Assembly (NCBI RefSeq): GCF_000513135.1
Contig: NZ_BAUV01000019.1
Location: 1 to 64,000 of the forward strand
Length of the DNA stretch: 64,000 bases
From: Halalkalibacter akibai JCM 9157
Lineage (GTDB): Bacteria > Bacillota > Bacilli > Bacillales > Bacillaceae_D
Direction of reading: 5' to 3'
Shown here in pieces: positions 44,300-53,976 of this stretch. How positions within the stretch are numbered: the stretch's first letter is position 1; the number at the start of each line of letters is the position of its first letter. The translations under genes were made by a program, and so were the position numbers. The notes below the pieces were generated by a model, which worked only from the letters and a program-made list of their open reading frames with translations, was not told where the DNA came from and ran no database searches.

Positions 44300-45784
44300 A
44301 TGGTTAAAGAATACGAGGATGACAGTTTAACGTTACACACGGATGCTTACCAGATCAATATGACGGAAACGTATTGGCATGACAATATGCACAACAAAAA
44401 AGCTGTGTTTGAATTATATTTTAGAAATTTACCATTTAATAATGGCTATGGTGTTTTTGCAGGGTTGGAACGCATAATTGAATTTATAAGAGAATTTCGT
44501 TTTACTAAAAGTGACATCGACTACCTTCGTGATGCAATGGGATATGAAGAGGAATTTCTAGAGTACTTAAGTTCCATCAAATTTACCGGAAAAATTCGCT
44601 CTATGAGAGAAGGAGAGTTAGTGTTTGGGAACGAGCCGATTCTTCAAGTGGAATCAACGCTAGCGGAGGCTCAACTAATTGAGACGGCATTGTTAAATAT
44701 TGTTAATTATCAAACGTTAATTGCTACAAAAGCATCTCGAATTAAACAGGTAATTGGTAATGAAAAGGTGTTGGAGTTTGGTACTAGACGAGCTCAAGAA
44801 ATGGATGCCGCGATCTGGGGAACACGAGCGGCTTTCATCGCAGGTTTTGATTCAACAAGTAACGTTCGTGCAGGCAAAAAATTTGGGATCCCTGTTTCTG
44901 GGACACATGCTCATTCGATGATTCAAGTGTATAAAAGTGATTATGTCGCCATGAAGAAATACGCTGAAAGTTGTGTTAGACGCAAGAATAAAGTGTTCAT
45001 CCCGCTTGTGGATACGTATGATGTCCTTCGCTCAGGTGTACCAGCCGCGATTCGGGTTGCAAAGGAATTCGAAGGAAAAGTAAACTTCTTAGGTGTTCGA
45101 TTAGATGGTGGAGACATGGCTTATTTATCGAAGAAAACTAGAGAACTTCTTGATGATGCAGGTTTTCAGGCAACTCAAATTGTTGCTTCTAGTGATTTAG
45201 ATGAAGAAACCATTTTGAGTTTAAAGGCGCAAGGAGCAAAAATTGATGTTTGGGGCATTGGGACAAAACTAATCACTGCCTTTGATCAGCCAGCATTAGG
45301 GGCAGTTTATAAGATTGTTGCGATTGAGGACGAAAACGGGGTAATGGTTGATACTATTAAGATCTCATCAAATCCGGAAAAAGTAACTACACCAGGTTTA
45401 AAGAAATTATACCGCATTATCAATACACAAAATGGAAAATCAGAAGGTGATTATATCACTCTTCATAATGAAAAGCCGGAAGAAGAAGACAGTTTAAAAA
45501 TGTTTCACCCGACTCACACTTTTATTAGTAAAGTTGTAACTGATTTTGAAGCTAGAGACCTCCATACAGACATTTTTGTTGAAGGCAAACTTGTTTATGA
45601 GAATCCAGATATTTTTGCGATTCAACAATTTGTTTCGGAGAATCTGAAATTGCTATGGGAAGAATATCAACGTACGTTAAACCCAGAGGAGTATCCAGTC
45701 GATCTAAGCCAAAGATGCTGGGATAATAAAATGAGGATCATTCAAGAAGTGAAGGCCAAAGTAAAAAGTGGTAAAGGTATGTAG
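44300..45784 (+). CDS. pncB: Nicotinate phosphoribosyltransferase
   Basis: 494 residues from the ATG at 44300 behind GGGAGG. Family motifs are T-D-A-Y-Q-I-N-M-T near the start, E-F-G-T-R-R-A-Q, S-G-T-H-A-H-S-M (phosphohistidine loop) and V-R-L-D-G-G-D. It makes nicotinate mononucleotide from nicotinate and PRPP, the first step of NAD salvage. Length is standard. Cytoplasmic. Confidence 0.94.
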   Translation: MVKEYEDDSLTLHTDAYQINMTETYWHDNMHNKKAVFELYFRNLPFNNGYGVFAGLERIIEFIREFRFTKSDIDYLRDAMGYEEEFLEYLSSIKFTGKIRSMREGELVFGNEPILQVESTLAEAQLIETALLNIVNYQTLIATKASRIKQVIGNEKVLEFGTRRAQEMDAAIWGTRAAFIAGFDSTSNVRAGKKFGIPVSGTHAHSMIQVYKSDYVAMKKYAESCVRRKNKVFIPLVDTYDVLRSGVPAAIRVAKEFEGKVNFLGVRLDGGDMAYLSKKTRELLDDAGFQATQIVASSDLDEETILSLKAQGAKIDVWGIGTKLITAFDQPALGAVYKIVAIEDENGVMVDTIKISSNPEKVTTPGLKKLYRIINTQNGKSEGDYITLHNEKPEEEDSLKMFHPTHTFISKVVTDFEARDLHTDIFVEGKLVYENPDIFAIQQFVSENLKLLWEEYQRTLNPEEYPVDLSQRCWDNKMRIIQEVKAKVKSGKGM

Positions 45785-45839
45785 GTAGTAATTCCCTACT
45801 ACTTGAATTATGTTAGGCGTATTAGCTAGGATTGAAAAT

Positions 45840-45871
45840 GGCACCTTATATTATATAGGAGGTGCTTTTTT
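45840..45871 (+). terminator. Hairpin terminator that contains the next gene's ribosome binding site
   Basis: GGCACCTTATAT pairs with ATAGGAGGTGC (with a bulge), followed by TTTTTT. The right arm AGGAGGTG is the Shine-Dalgarno of the TTG start at 45873. Confidence 0.65.
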
Positions 45872-45872
45872 C

Positions 45873-46364
45873 TTGAACCGGATATCAGATAGATTTATAT
45901 TGCGAATACTTACGATCGTAGCAACCATTTTACTTCCTTTTGCTATTATTAAGCGGCCACTAAAAGACTGGATTATCGTTTACATAGTTAGTTGTGTGGG
46001 GAACAGTATGGCAGATCATTATCTTGTTTCAAAGGGATATCTGAAATATAAAGTTAGACCTATGTCAAAAAGATTTTCCATACATTTACCATTTGACTAC
46101 GTGCATTATCCGTTGCTCTTGCTTTATTATAACCAATGGACATTGAATAGTAAGCCAATTGGTTTATTTTTTAAACTGTTTCCTTTTATAATCCCACAAA
46201 CGATTATTGAGACGATTGCTGAAAAACGAACAGATTTAATTACTTGGAAAAAAGGTTGGAGTTGGAAACATTCAGCTATTGGTATGTTGATTAAATTTTT
46301 AGTATGTAGGTCCATTATTGCGACAATTAGAGTAATGAATAAAAAGGAAAATTCAATAAATTAA
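45873..46364 (+). CDS. CBO0543 family membrane protein
   Basis: 163 residues from TTG at 45873 behind AGGAGGTG; an ATG at 45810 is in frame but has no binding site. Four to five hydrophobic segments with K-R-P-L-K-D-W, N-S-M-A-D-H-Y-L-V and F-D-Y-V-H-Y-P match the CBO0543 family of small membrane proteins in spore-formers. Function is unknown. Confidence 0.75.
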   Translation: MNRISDRFILRILTIVATILLPFAIIKRPLKDWIIVYIVSCVGNSMADHYLVSKGYLKYKVRPMSKRFSIHLPFDYVHYPLLLLYYNQWTLNSKPIGLFFKLFPFIIPQTIIETIAEKRTDLITWKKGWSWKHSAIGMLIKFLVCRSIIATIRVMNKKENSIN

Positions 46365-46429
46365 TCAGATTTGCTTCAATTATTTGGAGCGGAATTTTAG
46401 ATTCTTTGATAAATTGTTGATCTTAAAAA

Positions 46430-46468
46430 GCACTGATGGCAAGGAGACCAGGTCCCCTTGCCATCGTT
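46430..46468 (-). terminator. Intrinsic terminator (leftward)
   Basis: GATGGCAAGG pairs with CCTTGCCATC; on the minus strand it is followed by a T-run near 46425. Confidence 0.78.
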
Positions 46469-46471
46469 CTA

Positions 46472-46558
46472 TTAAAATGTATATGCAGATCCTACAATGA
46501 TAAGCAAAATAAATAACACAACAAGTAAAGTGAAGCTGTTTCCAGTAACGTGAGTCAT
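46472..46558 (-). CDS. YjcZ-type small sporulation protein
   Basis: 28 residues starting MTHVTGNSFTLLVVLFILL; AAGGAGG lies upstream. The helix [15 protein letters not shown] is nearly the same as in the protein at 17593, so both are YjcZ relatives with different heads. Membrane peptide of sporulating cells. Confidence 0.87.
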   Translation of the reverse strand: MTHVTGNSFTLLVVLFILLIIVGSAYTF

Positions 46559-46747
46559 AATGAATTCCTCCTTGTTAATTGACTACACCATATACCTATG
46601 TAAGTAGCGAAGATTCGGGTGGGCGAATGTCTCGATTATCGTAAAACTAGGCAGGCGTGGAGAATCTGTAACCAAGAGGCTTTTTATTTTCCAGCTTAAG
46701 GAGATTCATATATACTCAACGTAATTACAAAAAAAGAGGGTGTTATC

Positions 46748-47770
46748 ATGACAGATCAACAAGCTAGTTGTGACATTGGCTCTAATGCAGCAAACATGAC
46801 GAATGAATTCAAAAAGGATGGTTCATTCAACCGTCAAATCAATCGCTTTACAACCCCATTTGGAAATCAATTAGGGGACTTACCTGTTGAAAAAAATCGT
46901 TACCGTTTACTCTGGTCACCAGCTTGTCCGTGGGCTCACCGTTCTGTAATTGTTAGAAAAATACTTGGCCTAGAAGATGTCATTAGTTTAGGAACTGCAA
47001 GTCCGATGCGCCCACAGATTGACCGGGTAGATTGGGAGTTCTCCTTGGATCAGGACGGTGTTGATTCAATACTAGGAATTCAATACATAAGTGAAGTGTA
47101 CTTAAATGCAGATCCAAATTATGAAGGACGTCCGACAGTACCTGTAATGGTTGATCTTCAGACGAAAAAAGCAGTAAACAACGATTATTTCAAATTAACG
47201 AATTATTTAGAGACTGCGTGGGCACCATTGCACAAAAATCATGCACCAAATCTTTATCCAGAACATTTAAGAGAAGAGATTGATGCATTGAATGATGTGA
47301 TTTTTCATGAAGTGAATAATGGCGTGTATAAATGTGGATTTGCCAGGTCGCAAGAAGCGTATGAAGAAGCATATGACACGTTATTTGCAAGACTTGATGA
47401 AATTGAAAGAAGGCTTTCAACGAAGCGATTTTTATTCGGAGATTTTATAACAGACTCTGATATACGCCTTTATGCAACATTAATTCGCTTTGATGTTGCC
47501 TACTATAATGGCTTTAATACAAATAGAAATCTTATTCGAGAATACACTCATTTATGGGGATATCTTCGTGATTTATATCAAACAGAGGGCTTTGGGGAAA
47601 CAACTGATTTTGATGCAATTAAGATGCATTATCATTTGTCAATTACGATTTTCCAAAATAATGGAGACGTGAAAATTTTGCCTAAAGGACCTGATTTAGA
47701 GAAACTTAAAAGCGAGCACGGTCGTGAAAAATTAAGTCAGCAGACCGATAAATTTTTAAGGGAGGGGTAA
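46748..47770 (+). CDS. Glutathionyl-hydroquinone reductase-like GST (omega/xi class)
   Basis: 340 residues. The catalytic cysteine is in S-P-A-C-P-W-A-H-R-S (about residue 59), the signature of xi-class S-glutathionyl-hydroquinone reductases. G-R-P-T-V-P-V-M-V-D and the all-helical C-domain follow. Bacilli normally use bacillithiol rather than glutathione, so the natural thiol is uncertain. GGGTGTT precedes the ATG. The next GNAT gene starts two bases after its stop and is co-transcribed. Confidence 0.87.
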   Translation: MTDQQASCDIGSNAANMTNEFKKDGSFNRQINRFTTPFGNQLGDLPVEKNRYRLLWSPACPWAHRSVIVRKILGLEDVISLGTASPMRPQIDRVDWEFSLDQDGVDSILGIQYISEVYLNADPNYEGRPTVPVMVDLQTKKAVNNDYFKLTNYLETAWAPLHKNHAPNLYPEHLREEIDALNDVIFHEVNNGVYKCGFARSQEAYEEAYDTLFARLDEIERRLSTKRFLFGDFITDSDIRLYATLIRFDVAYYNGFNTNRNLIREYTHLWGYLRDLYQTEGFGETTDFDAIKMHYHLSITIFQNNGDVKILPKGPDLEKLKSEHGREKLSQQTDKFLREG

Positions 47771-47772
47771 AC

Positions 47773-48273
47773 TTGCTTATCAGAGATGCGCAAATTCATG
47801 AATTAGAAGTGATTCGTACGCAGCGAGTAGCTGCATACAGTGAGCATGCACAGGCCATTTCGGATGAACACTGGCTTGCATTAAAAAAAGCAATTTCCTC
47901 TGAAGCTGATGTTCAAGCCGGGGTAGAACGAATTGTCGCTGAGATTGATGGTGAAATCGTTGGGTCAGTTGCATTATTTCCACCGCATTCAAATGCTTAC
48001 GAAGGACTTGTTGACGATATAGATTATTCCGAGATACGCTTACTTGCAGTTAAACCGGAAGCGCGGGGAAAAGGAGTTGCACGAGCTTTAATAGATGAAT
48101 GTATTGCACGAACAAAAGCAAAAAAGCTTGATGCAATTGGCCTACATACAGCTGATTTTATGGAAAGTGCGATCACTCTTTATAATAGAATGGGATTTGA
48201 ACGCTTGCCTCAGTATGATTTTGAACCTGCAAATGATGGTGTGATTGTAAAGGCGTTTAGGAAGAAAATATAA
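47773..48273 (+). CDS. GNAT family N-acetyltransferase
   Basis: 166 residues, TTG start; AAGGGAGGGG overlaps the end of the preceding gene. The acetyl-CoA loop is R-G-K-G-V-A-R-A-L (about residues 98-106), after the beta strand I-R-L-L-A-V-K-P. Y-N-R-M-G-F-E closes the fold. Substrate unknown. Ended by repeat copy 6. Confidence 0.86.
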   Translation: MLIRDAQIHELEVIRTQRVAAYSEHAQAISDEHWLALKKAISSEADVQAGVERIVAEIDGEIVGSVALFPPHSNAYEGLVDDIDYSEIRLLAVKPEARGKGVARALIDECIARTKAKKLDAIGLHTADFMESAITLYNRMGFERLPQYDFEPANDGVIVKAFRKKI

Positions 48274-48278
48274 TTCTG

Positions 48279-48325
48279 GGTGCCTGACCCCCACTGCTTT
48301 AAAGCGGTGGGGGTCAGGCACCTTT
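48279..48325. repeat. Palindromic intergenic repeat, copy 6
   Basis: GGTGCCTGACCCCCACTGC and TGGGGGTCAGGCACC arms around TTTAAAGCGG, ending in TTTTT. Between convergent genes. Confidence 0.92.
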
Positions 48326-48949
48326 TTAATGGAACGTTACAATTCTATCTAATTCAAAACGGTGATGTGGATAGCCATCACTGTCTTGCTTACCGAAAGG
48401 GATCATTGCTGCAATTTTTGCATGTTCTGAAATACCTAATAATTCTTTAATTTTTGCTTGATCAAATCCTAACATGGGTACACTTGAATACCCTAATCCT
48501 TTGATTGCTATAAGGAGAAACCCAAGTGCTATATTCGTTTGAGTAAGTCCCCATTGCCCTCTTTCTTCAACAGTCATCGCATTAAAAATTCCTGATAGAT
48601 TTGCTACTTCTGTTTGTTTCTGTTCTTCTGTCATTCCAGGATGAATGGTTTCTGGTAAATGATGAAGGACATCTTCCATATCGCTAGCTAGCACAATAAC
48701 CGCTGGTGCAGAGGTTACTTGTGTTTGTCCATATGCGGCTTCTTGTAATTTTACTTTTAGTGCAGGGTCAGTTATGACGTGATAACGCCAAGGCTGGAGG
48801 TTCCATGCACTTGGAGCAAGGCGAACCATTTTAAATAACTGATCAATGACTGTTCTAGGAATTTGCTCTTCTTTGAATTTACGAATGCTTTGTCGGGCCT
48901 CGATTGCTTCTTGGACCGTGAGTGTTTCTTGATTGGTTTGAGTTGCCAA
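48326..48949 (-). CDS. Nitroreductase family protein
   Basis: 207 residues, TTG start behind AGGGAGAGG. FMN-binding residues are in R-Q-S-I-R-K-F (about 18-24) and R-L-A-P-S-A-W-N-L-Q-P-W-R; the C-terminal M-I-P-F-G-K is also typical. It reduces nitro compounds or quinones with NAD(P)H as an FMN dimer. Physiological substrate unknown. Confidence 0.9.
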   Translation of the reverse strand: MATQTNQETLTVQEAIEARQSIRKFKEEQIPRTVIDQLFKMVRLAPSAWNLQPWRYHVITDPALKVKLQEAAYGQTQVTSAPAVIVLASDMEDVLHHLPETIHPGMTEEQKQTEVANLSGIFNAMTVEERGQWGLTQTNIALGFLLIAIKGLGYSSVPMLGFDQAKIKELLGISEHAKIAAMIPFGKQDSDGYPHHRFELDRIVTFH

Positions 48950-49220
48950 GTGAACCTCTCCCTTTGATTTGATTGATTTTAAGACTGAACAGAAAGTTCA
49001 TTATAGGATTAGTTGAAATGAATGATTTATTCTTATTTAGGGGCCATGTTAATTTTTAAAGGAATTGACTCAATTCAACAACTTTTGTGATAGAATATAA
49101 CTATGTAAAAAGACCTATTCATATAAATGCATTTTAATCCGATTTAAATGTAAAGACAAAGTCCTAGTTAGATAATATTTAATAATGACTTGTCAAGGTA
49201 GAGATGTGAGGGGAAAAGTT

Positions 49221-51470
49221 ATGGGCGATAATAAAAAAATAGCCGCCTTAGTGATCGTAATAAGTATTAGCCTGTTTTATTGTTGGCTTTATTTTTTTAG
49301 AGATAATGAATGGATGTTGACAATTGGTGGGAATTTTTTTCCAATCGTTGGCGGTATTTTCATTTTAAGTTGGCTTATTCGCGCATATAGAACAGTAGTT
49401 GGGAAAAGTAAGTTTTTTTGGTTGTTGTTAAGTATTGGGATTTTATTTAACTTACTTGGAAATGTAAATTGGTTTCTTACGCTTTTAACTCAGAAGGATC
49501 TACTGACACCAGAAAGCTCTTTCATGCTTTGGTTCTTTGCCTATTTATTTTATTTTATTGCTCTAATTTATAAAACAAATCGTCTTAGTTCTTCTTTTTG
49601 GGGGAGTCCTTATCTTTTTAATATTGCCATTTTCATGATAGTTGTGACAGCTATTTGTAGTCATTTTTTAATTGAGCCAATACTACATAGAGCAAACTAT
49701 AGAGTAGAAGAAATGATTTTGTTTCTATTGTATATCATTATTGACCTAAGTATTTTGTTTGTTACTATATACCTATTTTATTTATCAAGGGAAAACAAGG
49801 AAAGGACGGCGATGCTGTTTATCACACTTGCGTTCTTTTTTCAGGTCTTTGCCGATTTGAGTTTTATCTATTTAGAAATGAGCAATGGTTATATTCCAGG
49901 AAGTTTAATGGAACCAATATGGTTTGGCTCTAAATTGCTCATAGGTTTTGCAGCATTTTTTGCTAAATCTACTGATGAAAAAGTAATGAAGCCTACACAC
50001 ATTGAAGCAGAAAAAGCAGAATCTTATATCCCGTATGTTAGTATGTTCGTCATTCTGATCTTAGTTACTTACAGCTATTGGGGGCAATTGAATGCATTTA
50101 GTGTAGGGATTATTGTTATTTTTTTATTAATTCTTGGTCGTAACCGCTATATAAAAAGAAAAAACAAAGTTTTAATGAAGGAATACAAAAAACTTGCTTA
50201 TCATGATCCACTAACGGGACTTCGAAATAGGGCTAGTTTCAAAGAAGAGTTAACTTGTAAACTTAAAAATGCAAAATTGAACAATCGTGTTATTGCCTTA
50301 TTATTACTAGATCTTGATCGCTTTAAAGTAGTGAATGATACATTAGGTCATCAAGCTGGAGATGAGTTATTACAAGAAGCTGCTAAAAGGTTAACGCGAT
50401 CTGTTAAATTAAATGCTTCGGTTTACAGGTTAGGTGGGGATGAATTTATTATTGTCCTTGATTTGAAATTTGAAGAGCTATCCATACAAACTGCCAATAA
50501 GATCATTGAAGCATTTTCTGTTCCTTTTTCAATAGCAAGCCATTCAATGACGGTGACTCCAAGTATTGGGATTAGTTCATATCCAGCAAATGGTGAGGAA
50601 AGTGAATCTTTATTAAAGGCTGCTGATGCAGCTATGTATCAGGCAAAAGCAAGCGGAAGAAATCAATTTAGGTTTTATAATGATGAATTAAATCAGATGA
50701 TGACAAGAAAAATGTTGATTGAAAATGAACTAAGGTTAGCGATCGAAAATAATGAGCTTATTCTTTATTACCAGCCTAAAGTTGATGTAGCAACTAGAAG
50801 GGTTATTGGTATGGAGGCATTGTTACGCTGGAATAATTCAAAACTTGGCTTTGTTTCACCAGTTGAATTTATCCCAGTGGCAGAGGATACAGGCTTAATT
50901 GTGGCAATTGGGGAATGGGTACTCAAGACGGCAGTTAGGCAAAATAAAGATTGGCAAGATCATGGGTTACCAGGTTTGTGCATATCTGTTAATGTGTCTG
51001 TTAATCAGTTTAGAAATAGTGACTTTATAAAGACCGTAAAAGAAACATTGAATGAAATAAAGCTGTCTCCTGAATATTTAGAATTAGAAATTACAGAGAG
51101 TATTATGCAAAACATTGATGAATCTGTGGAATTACTGAAAGAATTGCGTCTAATGGGAGTAAAAGTAGCGATTGATGATTTTGGTACAGGCTACTCTTCT
51201 CTTCATATTCTAAAAGAGCTCCCGATAGACACGATAAAAATAGACAAAACTTTTATTGATGACATTTCCATCAATGCAGATCGTTCAATCGTCAAAAGCA
51301 TTATTGATATGGGGATTAATCTTAATCTTCAAGTCGTAGCCGAAGGGATAGAACACGAACACCAATTACAAGCAATCACTAAATACAATTGCACCTATGG
51401 GCAAGGGTATTTATTTTTAAAACCAGTAACAGCTAATGAGTTTGAACATTATGTAAAAAGTACAAGATAA
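49221..51470 (+). CDS. Membrane GGDEF-EAL c-di-GMP protein
   Basis: 749 residues from the ATG at 49221 behind GAGGGG. Eight or nine hydrophobic segments occupy about residues 5-310. The GGDEF domain follows (about 325-480; R-L-G-G-D-E-F intact, no RxxD inhibitory site seen), then EAL (about 500-745; E-A-L-L-R-W, E-I-T-E-S, D-D-F-G-T-G-Y-S-S and D-K-T-F-I intact). Both catalytic sets are complete, so it could make and degrade cyclic di-GMP. A TTGACT with weak -10 lies near 49065. Ended by repeat copy 7. Confidence 0.92.
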   Translation: MGDNKKIAALVIVISISLFYCWLYFFRDNEWMLTIGGNFFPIVGGIFILSWLIRAYRTVVGKSKFFWLLLSIGILFNLLGNVNWFLTLLTQKDLLTPESSFMLWFFAYLFYFIALIYKTNRLSSSFWGSPYLFNIAIFMIVVTAICSHFLIEPILHRANYRVEEMILFLLYIIIDLSILFVTIYLFYLSRENKERTAMLFITLAFFFQVFADLSFIYLEMSNGYIPGSLMEPIWFGSKLLIGFAAFFAKSTDEKVMKPTHIEAEKAESYIPYVSMFVILILVTYSYWGQLNAFSVGIIVIFLLILGRNRYIKRKNKVLMKEYKKLAYHDPLTGLRNRASFKEELTCKLKNAKLNNRVIALLLLDLDRFKVVNDTLGHQAGDELLQEAAKRLTRSVKLNASVYRLGGDEFIIVLDLKFEELSIQTANKIIEAFSVPFSIASHSMTVTPSIGISSYPANGEESESLLKAADAAMYQAKASGRNQFRFYNDELNQMMTRKMLIENELRLAIENNELILYYQPKVDVATRRVIGMEALLRWNNSKLGFVSPVEFIPVAEDTGLIVAIGEWVLKTAVRQNKDWQDHGLPGLCISVNVSVNQFRNSDFIKTVKETLNEIKLSPEYLELEITESIMQNIDESVELLKELRLMGVKVAIDDFGTGYSSLHILKELPIDTIKIDKTFIDDISINADRSIVKSIIDMGINLNLQVVAEGIEHEHQLQAITKYNCTYGQGYLFLKPVTANEFEHYVKSTR

Positions 51471-51472
51471 TT

Positions 51473-51519
51473 GGTGCCTGACCCCCAGTGCTTTAAAGCG
51501 CTAAGGTCAGGTTTTTTTG
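51473..51519 (+). repeat. Palindromic intergenic repeat, copy 7 (degenerate right arm)
   Basis: GGTGCCTGACCCCC is intact, but the right arm reads CTAAGGTCAGG followed by a T-run, so pairing is partial. It probably still terminates the GGDEF-EAL gene. Confidence 0.82.
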
Positions 51520-51589
51520 TATAACATCTCATCGCTATCACATGCTAATAGAGAATTTTAATAAGAGTATCTAAGATAGGTGATGTTAG

Positions 51590-53004
51590 ATGGAATCTAG
51601 TTGGTTGTCAATCATTCCGTTTCTTGTGGTAATACCGGTTGCAATCTATACAAAACAAGTGTTACCAGCTTTGTTTCTTGGTTTGCTTGTAGGAGCTTAT
51701 TTGATGGAACCGACCATTCTAGGTGGAATTCAAGCCATGTTTGTTTATGTCGTACAAGCGCTAATTGATACGAATAATATTAAGATTATTGTCTTTCTGT
51801 ATGCATTTTCAGGTCTTGTAGGCATGATTAAAATGACAGGAGGCATAAGAGGATTCGTAGAGAAAGCAGCTGAGAGAATTCAAACAAGAAAACAAGCTTT
51901 AGTTTTAACGTATGTTTCAACGATTGGAACATTTGCTGCGCCAACGTTTCGATTTGTTACAATAGCTCCAATTATGAGAGCATTGCTTAAGAAAGTTCGA
52001 ATGACGACAGCAGAACTTGGTTTCGTTATTGAGACAACAGCAACACCAATCATAGTTTTAATTCCGGTTGCAACAGCTTTTGTAGGATATATGGTTTCAA
52101 TTATTCAAATTGCAACGGAAAATCAAGGTATTGAAGTTGACCCTTACTCGCTTTTTATCCAGAGCATCCCATTTAATTTCTTTTCAATCGTCACGATCTT
52201 ATTAGGTGTCTATTTAAGTTTCTTTCATCATTCAAAGGAGAAATCTGATGCACCTATGCAAATTGACGAAGAGACTGTCGAGAAGGAAGATGATTGGCAT
52301 GATTGTCATCCAGTTGTATCTAAAGAACTCCCAATTAAGCCAATGAATTTATTGTTACCTTTAATTTTGGTCATTAGCTTAACGCTATTTTTAACATGGT
52401 GGGATGGGCATGTCAAAGGATTTGGCTTCTTTGAAGCATTCATTCAAGCAGATGTTCTCGATGCAATGGTGGTTGCTTTATTAATTACTGTATTGATTTC
52501 CATCGGTTTTTATTTAATTCAACGTTTTAAGCTCGAACAATTAATTTCTGGCTTTATTGATGGAGGAAATGAATTAATGTCTGTCATTTTGCTGTTGTCA
52601 ATTGTTTGGGGCTTGTCATCTATAACTGATGACCTAGCTTCTCCGCTTTCGTAACAGCACATACAGGATGGATTCCTCAGATGTTTATTGCTCCATTGAT
52701 TTTTGTTTTTGGGGCAGCGGTTTCGTATTTTATCGGTTCTGCTTGGGGGACATGGGGAATCTTAATGCCTTTAGGAATTTCTCTTGCCACTGTAGGTGAT
52801 GTGTCATTGCCATTAGTGGTCGGAGCCGTATTTGCTAGTGGTTCATTTGGGGCATTTGCCTCTCCGCTAAGTGATGATACGAACACAATAGCAAAAATAT
52901 TGGGGCTTTCTGTAATTGAGTATGCAAAGTATAAATTAAGACCTGCCTTAATTGCTGCAGGCATCACGACCGTGTTGTACGTAGCGGTGACGTTTGTTTT
53001 TTAA
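51590..53004 (+). pseudogene. nhaC: Na+/H+ antiporter NhaC-like, one frameshift
   Basis: The first 354 codons start MESSWLSIIPFLVVIPVAIY and stop after ...DDLASPLS. One base restored near 52636-52638 gives I-T-D-D-L-G-F-S-A-F-V-T-A-H-T-G-W and joins the last 107 residues (S-A-W-G-T-W-G-I-L-M-P, A-S-P-L-S-D-D-T). The whole has about 11 membrane segments and about 471 residues. It exchanges sodium for protons, or a related ion or organic acid, important at high pH or salt. Confidence 0.85.
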
Positions 53005-53148
53005 TTTTTATCAATTGCTAAATTTATTCTGAAAGCTAAATAAATTAAAAAAATTTATTCTCAGAAGTGATTGTATAGTTCCCTTGATAGTAAGCAAAAT
53101 ATTTAGGGGAGTAAAAACCCCTACAAAAATTATTGGAGGCTTACTATG

Positions 53149-53448
53149 ATGAATCAACAGGACCAATTACAAGCGATACAACGTGCTGAGCAAGCCGTTC
53201 AGCAAGCAATGCAAGTTGTGCAACAAAAGCAAGCTAGTGGAAATGCACAAGAAATTCAACAGGCGCAGCAGTTAGTTCAACTAGCTCAACAGCAATTGAA
53301 TCAAGAAACACAGCAATTTCAACAAGCACAACAAAACTTGCAGCAAGCACAACAACAAGTGCAACAAGAAGCTCAACAAGTTCAGCAAGCACAACAAGTG
53401 GTCCAAAAAGCTCAATCTGTTATTAATTCGCAGAACAAGCTCCAATAA
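53149..53448 (+). CDS. Glutamine-rich coiled-coil protein
   Basis: 99 residues from the second ATG at 53149; GGAGG lies about 12 bases before it. Nearly half the residues are Gln, in runs like Q-Q-A-Q-Q-x-x-Q with Ala and Val at heptad-like spacing. No signal peptide, no membrane segment, almost no aromatic residues. Family not recognised. A spore-coat or storage role is only a guess. A clear terminator follows. Confidence 0.75.
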   Translation: MNQQDQLQAIQRAEQAVQQAMQVVQQKQASGNAQEIQQAQQLVQLAQQQLNQETQQFQQAQQNLQQAQQQVQQEAQQVQQAQQVVQKAQSVINSQNKLQ

Positions 53449-53454
53449 TTTAGG

Positions 53455-53491
53455 TGGAGAGCTGACAAATTGCTGTCGGCTCTCTTTTTCT
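53455..53491 (+). terminator. Intrinsic terminator
   Basis: GAGAGCTGACA pairs with TGTCGGCTCTC, followed by TTTTT. Confidence 0.87.
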
Positions 53492-53577
53492 TAGCCCAAT
53501 CACTTTTTGAGGTTGTACCACATAGAAATTGAAGTTATGATTGCTAATGTTACAAAACAGGTAGAGAGGGGTGTAAT

Positions 53578-53967
53578 ATGTCTATAAAACGAATTGAACA
53601 TGTAGGTGTTATGGTAACAGACATTGAGAAGTCAATCAGCTTTTATCAAAACATAATAGGTATGCAACTAAAAAACACTCTTACACATACGAATGGTCAT
53701 ATTAAATTGGCTTTTCTAGGATTTAATCAAAAAGGGGAAACAGAGCTTGAATTAATTCAAGGATATAATGACGAGCTACCAAATGAGGGGAAAGTCCATC
53801 ATTTTGCCATTAAGGTCAATAACCTAGATGAGGAAGTGAAGCGTATTAGGGAGCTTGAAGTACCATTAATTGATAAAGTAATAACAGTACTGCCAAACGG
53901 AGCTAGATACTTTTTCTTTCATGGTCCAGATGGAGAGTGGATTGAGTTTTTTGAATCTGAAAGATGA
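53578..53967 (+). CDS. VOC family protein (glyoxalase I-like)
   Basis: 129 residues, one complete vicinal-oxygen-chelate module: R-I-E-H-V-G-V-M-V-T-D at the start (His metal ligand), E-L-E-L-I-Q (Glu ligand), H-H-F-A-I-K-V (His) and W-I-E-F-F-E (Glu). The four ligands fit glyoxalase I or methylmalonyl-CoA epimerase. Substrate not determined. Ended by repeat copy 8. Confidence 0.87.
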   Translation: MSIKRIEHVGVMVTDIEKSISFYQNIIGMQLKNTLTHTNGHIKLAFLGFNQKGETELELIQGYNDELPNEGKVHHFAIKVNNLDEEVKRIRELEVPLIDKVITVLPNGARYFFFHGPDGEWIEFFESER

Positions 53968-53976
53968 CTATGAGCG

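Noticed and set aside
52677-52967. Minus-strand 96-codon frame opposite NhaC
   Set aside because: A shadow of the antiporter's C-terminal part with no binding site.
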